The translations under genes were made by a program, and so were the position numbers. Shown piece by piece: positions 51,716 to 52,683 of a stretch of DNA of 52,683 nt. Origin of the DNA: Aneurinibacillus aneurinilyticus ATCC 12856 (lineage in GTDB: Bacteria; Bacillota; Bacilli; Aneurinibacillales; Aneurinibacillaceae). Position 1 is the first letter of the stretch. The number at the start of each line of letters is the position of its first letter. The stretch lies in NCBI RefSeq assembly GCF_000466385.1, contig NZ_KE952733.1, positions 1 through 52,683 of the forward strand, written 5' to 3'. The notes beneath the pieces are model-generated. The model was not told the origin of the DNA and made no database searches. It saw only the letters and a list, made by a program, of their open reading frames with translations.

Positions 51716-52150
51716 ATGATGTCATATGATGAATATATGCGCTCGGTTATTCAACCGATGCGTACAGAGCTTACATCTGTCGGATTTGAAGAGTTGTTAA
51801 CACCGGAAGATGTAGAGGCGAAGTTTGAAAACATGAAAGGAAGCGCCCTTGTAGTCGTTAACTCAGTGTGCGGCTGTGCTGCTGGTCTTGCCCGTCCTGC
51901 TGTAGCCTATTCACTGCAGCATAGCGAGCAAAAGCCCGATCATCTCTATACGGTATTTGCTGGCCAGGATAAGGAAGCGACCGCTAAAGCGAGAGAATAT
52001 TTTACTGGTTATCCGCCTTCCTCTCCTTCTTTTGCTTTGTTGAAGGATGGAGAGCTAGTGTATATGATGGAGCGTCATCAAATTGAAAACCGTCCGCTTG
52101 AAATTATTGCGGGAGATTTGCTTGAAGCATTTAAGAAGCATTGCGGATAA
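51716..52150 (+). CDS. Bacilliredoxin, BrxA/BrxB family
   Basis: A 144-residue thioredoxin-fold protein with the C-G-C active site (Cys52 and Cys54 in NSVCGCAAGLARP). Bacilliredoxins remove bacillithiol from S-bacillithiolated proteins after oxidant stress. Length and the N-terminal MSYDEYMRSVIQPMRTEL match the YphP/YqiW family. Two adjacent ATG codons (51716, 51719) follow GGAGGGATAAG. Its presence implies that the organism makes bacillithiol. Monocistronic. Confidence 0.95.
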   Translation: MMSYDEYMRSVIQPMRTELTSVGFEELLTPEDVEAKFENMKGSALVVVNSVCGCAAGLARPAVAYSLQHSEQKPDHLYTVFAGQDKEATAKAREYFTGYPPSSPSFALLKDGELVYMMERHQIENRPLEIIAGDLLEAFKKHCG

Positions 52151-52165
52151 TCCCTGTACATGTCA

Positions 52166-52200
52166 AGCTTCTTCTCCAGTACTGGAGAAGGAGCTTTTTA
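52166..52200 (+). terminator. Terminator after the bacilliredoxin gene
   Basis: AGCTTCTTCTCCA gtac TGGAGAAGGAGCT (one G-U pair) followed by TTTT. Confidence 0.92.
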
Positions 52201-52208
52201 AAAAAAAC

Positions 52209-52237
52209 CTTGCTTTTAATCTAAGGTTATGATAGGA
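52209..52237 (+). promoter_or_regulatory. Promoter of the tRNA-Ser/Met/Pro cluster
   Basis: TTGCTT (52209-52214), 17-base spacer, TAGGAT (52232-52237). It is followed by AATCTTGTCGCTG (52239-52251), identical to the start of the tRNA-Arg transcript. Confidence 0.5.
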
Positions 52238-52264
52238 TGAATCTTGTCGCTGTTAAATATGTAG

Positions 52265-52358
52265 GGACAGGTGTCCGAGCTGGTCGAAGGAGCACGATTG
52301 GAAATCGTGTAGGCGGGGTTAACTCGTCTCGTGGGTTCGAATCCCACCCTGTCCGCCA
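52265..52358 (+). tRNA. tRNA-Ser (anticodon GGA)
   Basis: 94 bases including CCA, class II. Acceptor GGACAGG/CCTGTCC, anticodon stem ACGAT/ATCGT around TGGAA, and a long variable arm. Confidence 0.96.
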
Positions 52359-52364
52359 TTATTC

Positions 52365-52456
52365 GGAGAAGTACCCAAGAGGCTGTAAGGGGCTCCCCTG
52401 CTAAGGGAGTAGACGGGTTAAACCGTGCGAGGGTTCGAATCCCTCCTTCTCCGCCA
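52365..52456 (+). tRNA. tRNA-Ser (anticodon GCT)
   Basis: 92 bases including CCA. Acceptor GGAGAAG/CTTCTCC, anticodon stem CTCCC/GGGAG around TGCTAA, long variable arm. Confidence 0.96.
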
Positions 52457-52551
52457 TTATATAAGCAAGAAGTTGAATATTAACACGAAAGTGATAATAA
52501 AAGCTTTTGTAATAGGCTAGTACCCGCTCTTTTCTTATTCGATTGTTTTGA

Positions 52552-52628
52552 GGCGGTGTAGCTCAGCTGGCTAGAGCGTACGGTTCATACCCGTGAGGTC
52601 GGGGGTTCGATCCCCTCCGCCGCTACCA
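52552..52628 (+). tRNA. tRNA-Met (anticodon CAT, elongator type)
   Basis: 77 bases including CCA. Acceptor GGCGGTG/CGCCGCT with a paired 1-72 position (G-U), which excludes initiator type; anticodon loop TTCATAC. The sequence matches the standard elongator methionine tRNA of Bacillales. Confidence 0.9.
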
Positions 52629-52649
52629 TCCCTTTCTGCATACATTTAT

Positions 52650-52683
52650 CGGGAAGTGGCTCAGCTTGGTAGAGCGCCTCGTT
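52650..52683 (+). tRNA. tRNA-Pro, partial (cut by the window end)
   Basis: CGGGAAGTGGCTCAGCTTGG and the following bases through GCGCCTCGTT match the 5' half of tRNA-Pro(TGG); the anticodon itself lies just beyond the window. Confidence 0.75.

Overview
The window reads as a chromosomal segment of a spore-forming, moderately low-GC Gram-positive bacterium of the Bacillales. Support comes from two alpha/beta-type spore proteins, a GerW/YtfJ pair, a SpoVK-like AAA protein, a type B RNase P RNA, strong Shine-Dalgarno sequences (AGGAGG-like) with many TTG/GTG starts, and an SLH-domain surface protein. Gene content resembles the Aneurinibacillus/Brevibacillus side of the Paenibacillaceae; that placement is an inference. 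No phage, complete insertion sequence or CRISPR array is visible.

Layout. 1-9 kb: DJ-1/PfpI protein, Crp/Fnr regulator, TerC membrane protein, a spore protein, an MbcS-like acyl-CoA synthetase behind a near-perfect CcpA cre site, a 164-bp repeat with terminal inverted repeats, a Gct/Ipd-type CoA-transferase pair, an SLH protein, and ytfI-ytfJ. 9-24 kb: pyruvate carboxylase, an RluA pseudouridine synthase, a TrpXYZ-like ABC transporter, a DUF2062 protein, NamA, an orphan RsbT-like kinase, a DUF1232 protein, a short ArgA-like acetyltransferase, a newly noticed 37-residue membrane peptide, and two hypothetical proteins sharing a helical segment. 23.5-25 kb: tRNA-Arg, a spore protein, a decayed 3' half of tRNA-Arg, tRNA-Lys, tRNA-Leu and rnpB. 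25-33 kb: HesB-like protein, double-AAA SpoVK-like protein, a PAS/sigma-54 activator, and a textbook -24/-12 promoter in front of GntP permease-scoA-scoB-3-hydroxybutyrate dehydrogenase, the gene order of B. subtilis yxjC-scoA-scoB-yxjF.

33-41.5 kb holds the most distinctive block. A NiaP-like MFS transporter is followed by a PAS-LOV-PP2C phosphatase carrying the complete blue-light flavin site. It converges on an operon made of a HemAT-type globin-coupled sensor, a small unknown protein, an RsbW-like ATPase and an STAS protein. A general stress protein with a sigma-B-like promoter comes next. Together these suggest a light- and oxygen-responsive partner-switching module. An AEC transporter and a heme-oxygenase-fold enzyme follow.

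42-52.7 kb: a glycolytic entry cluster (glucokinase, pfkA, pgi, phosphoglucomutase), a small hydrophilic protein, an SGNH hydrolase with an ABC-2 exporter pair, a third copy of the dispersed repeat, a polysaccharide deacetylase, a bacilliredoxin, and a tRNA cluster (Ser-GGA, Ser-GCT, Met, start of Pro) cut by the window end.

Central metabolism ties much of the window together: two CoA-transferase systems, acyl-CoA activation, ketone-body use, pyruvate carboxylation and glycolysis, with signs of catabolite (cre) and sigma-54 control. All calls come from reading the sequence and remembered family knowledge; no searches were run.
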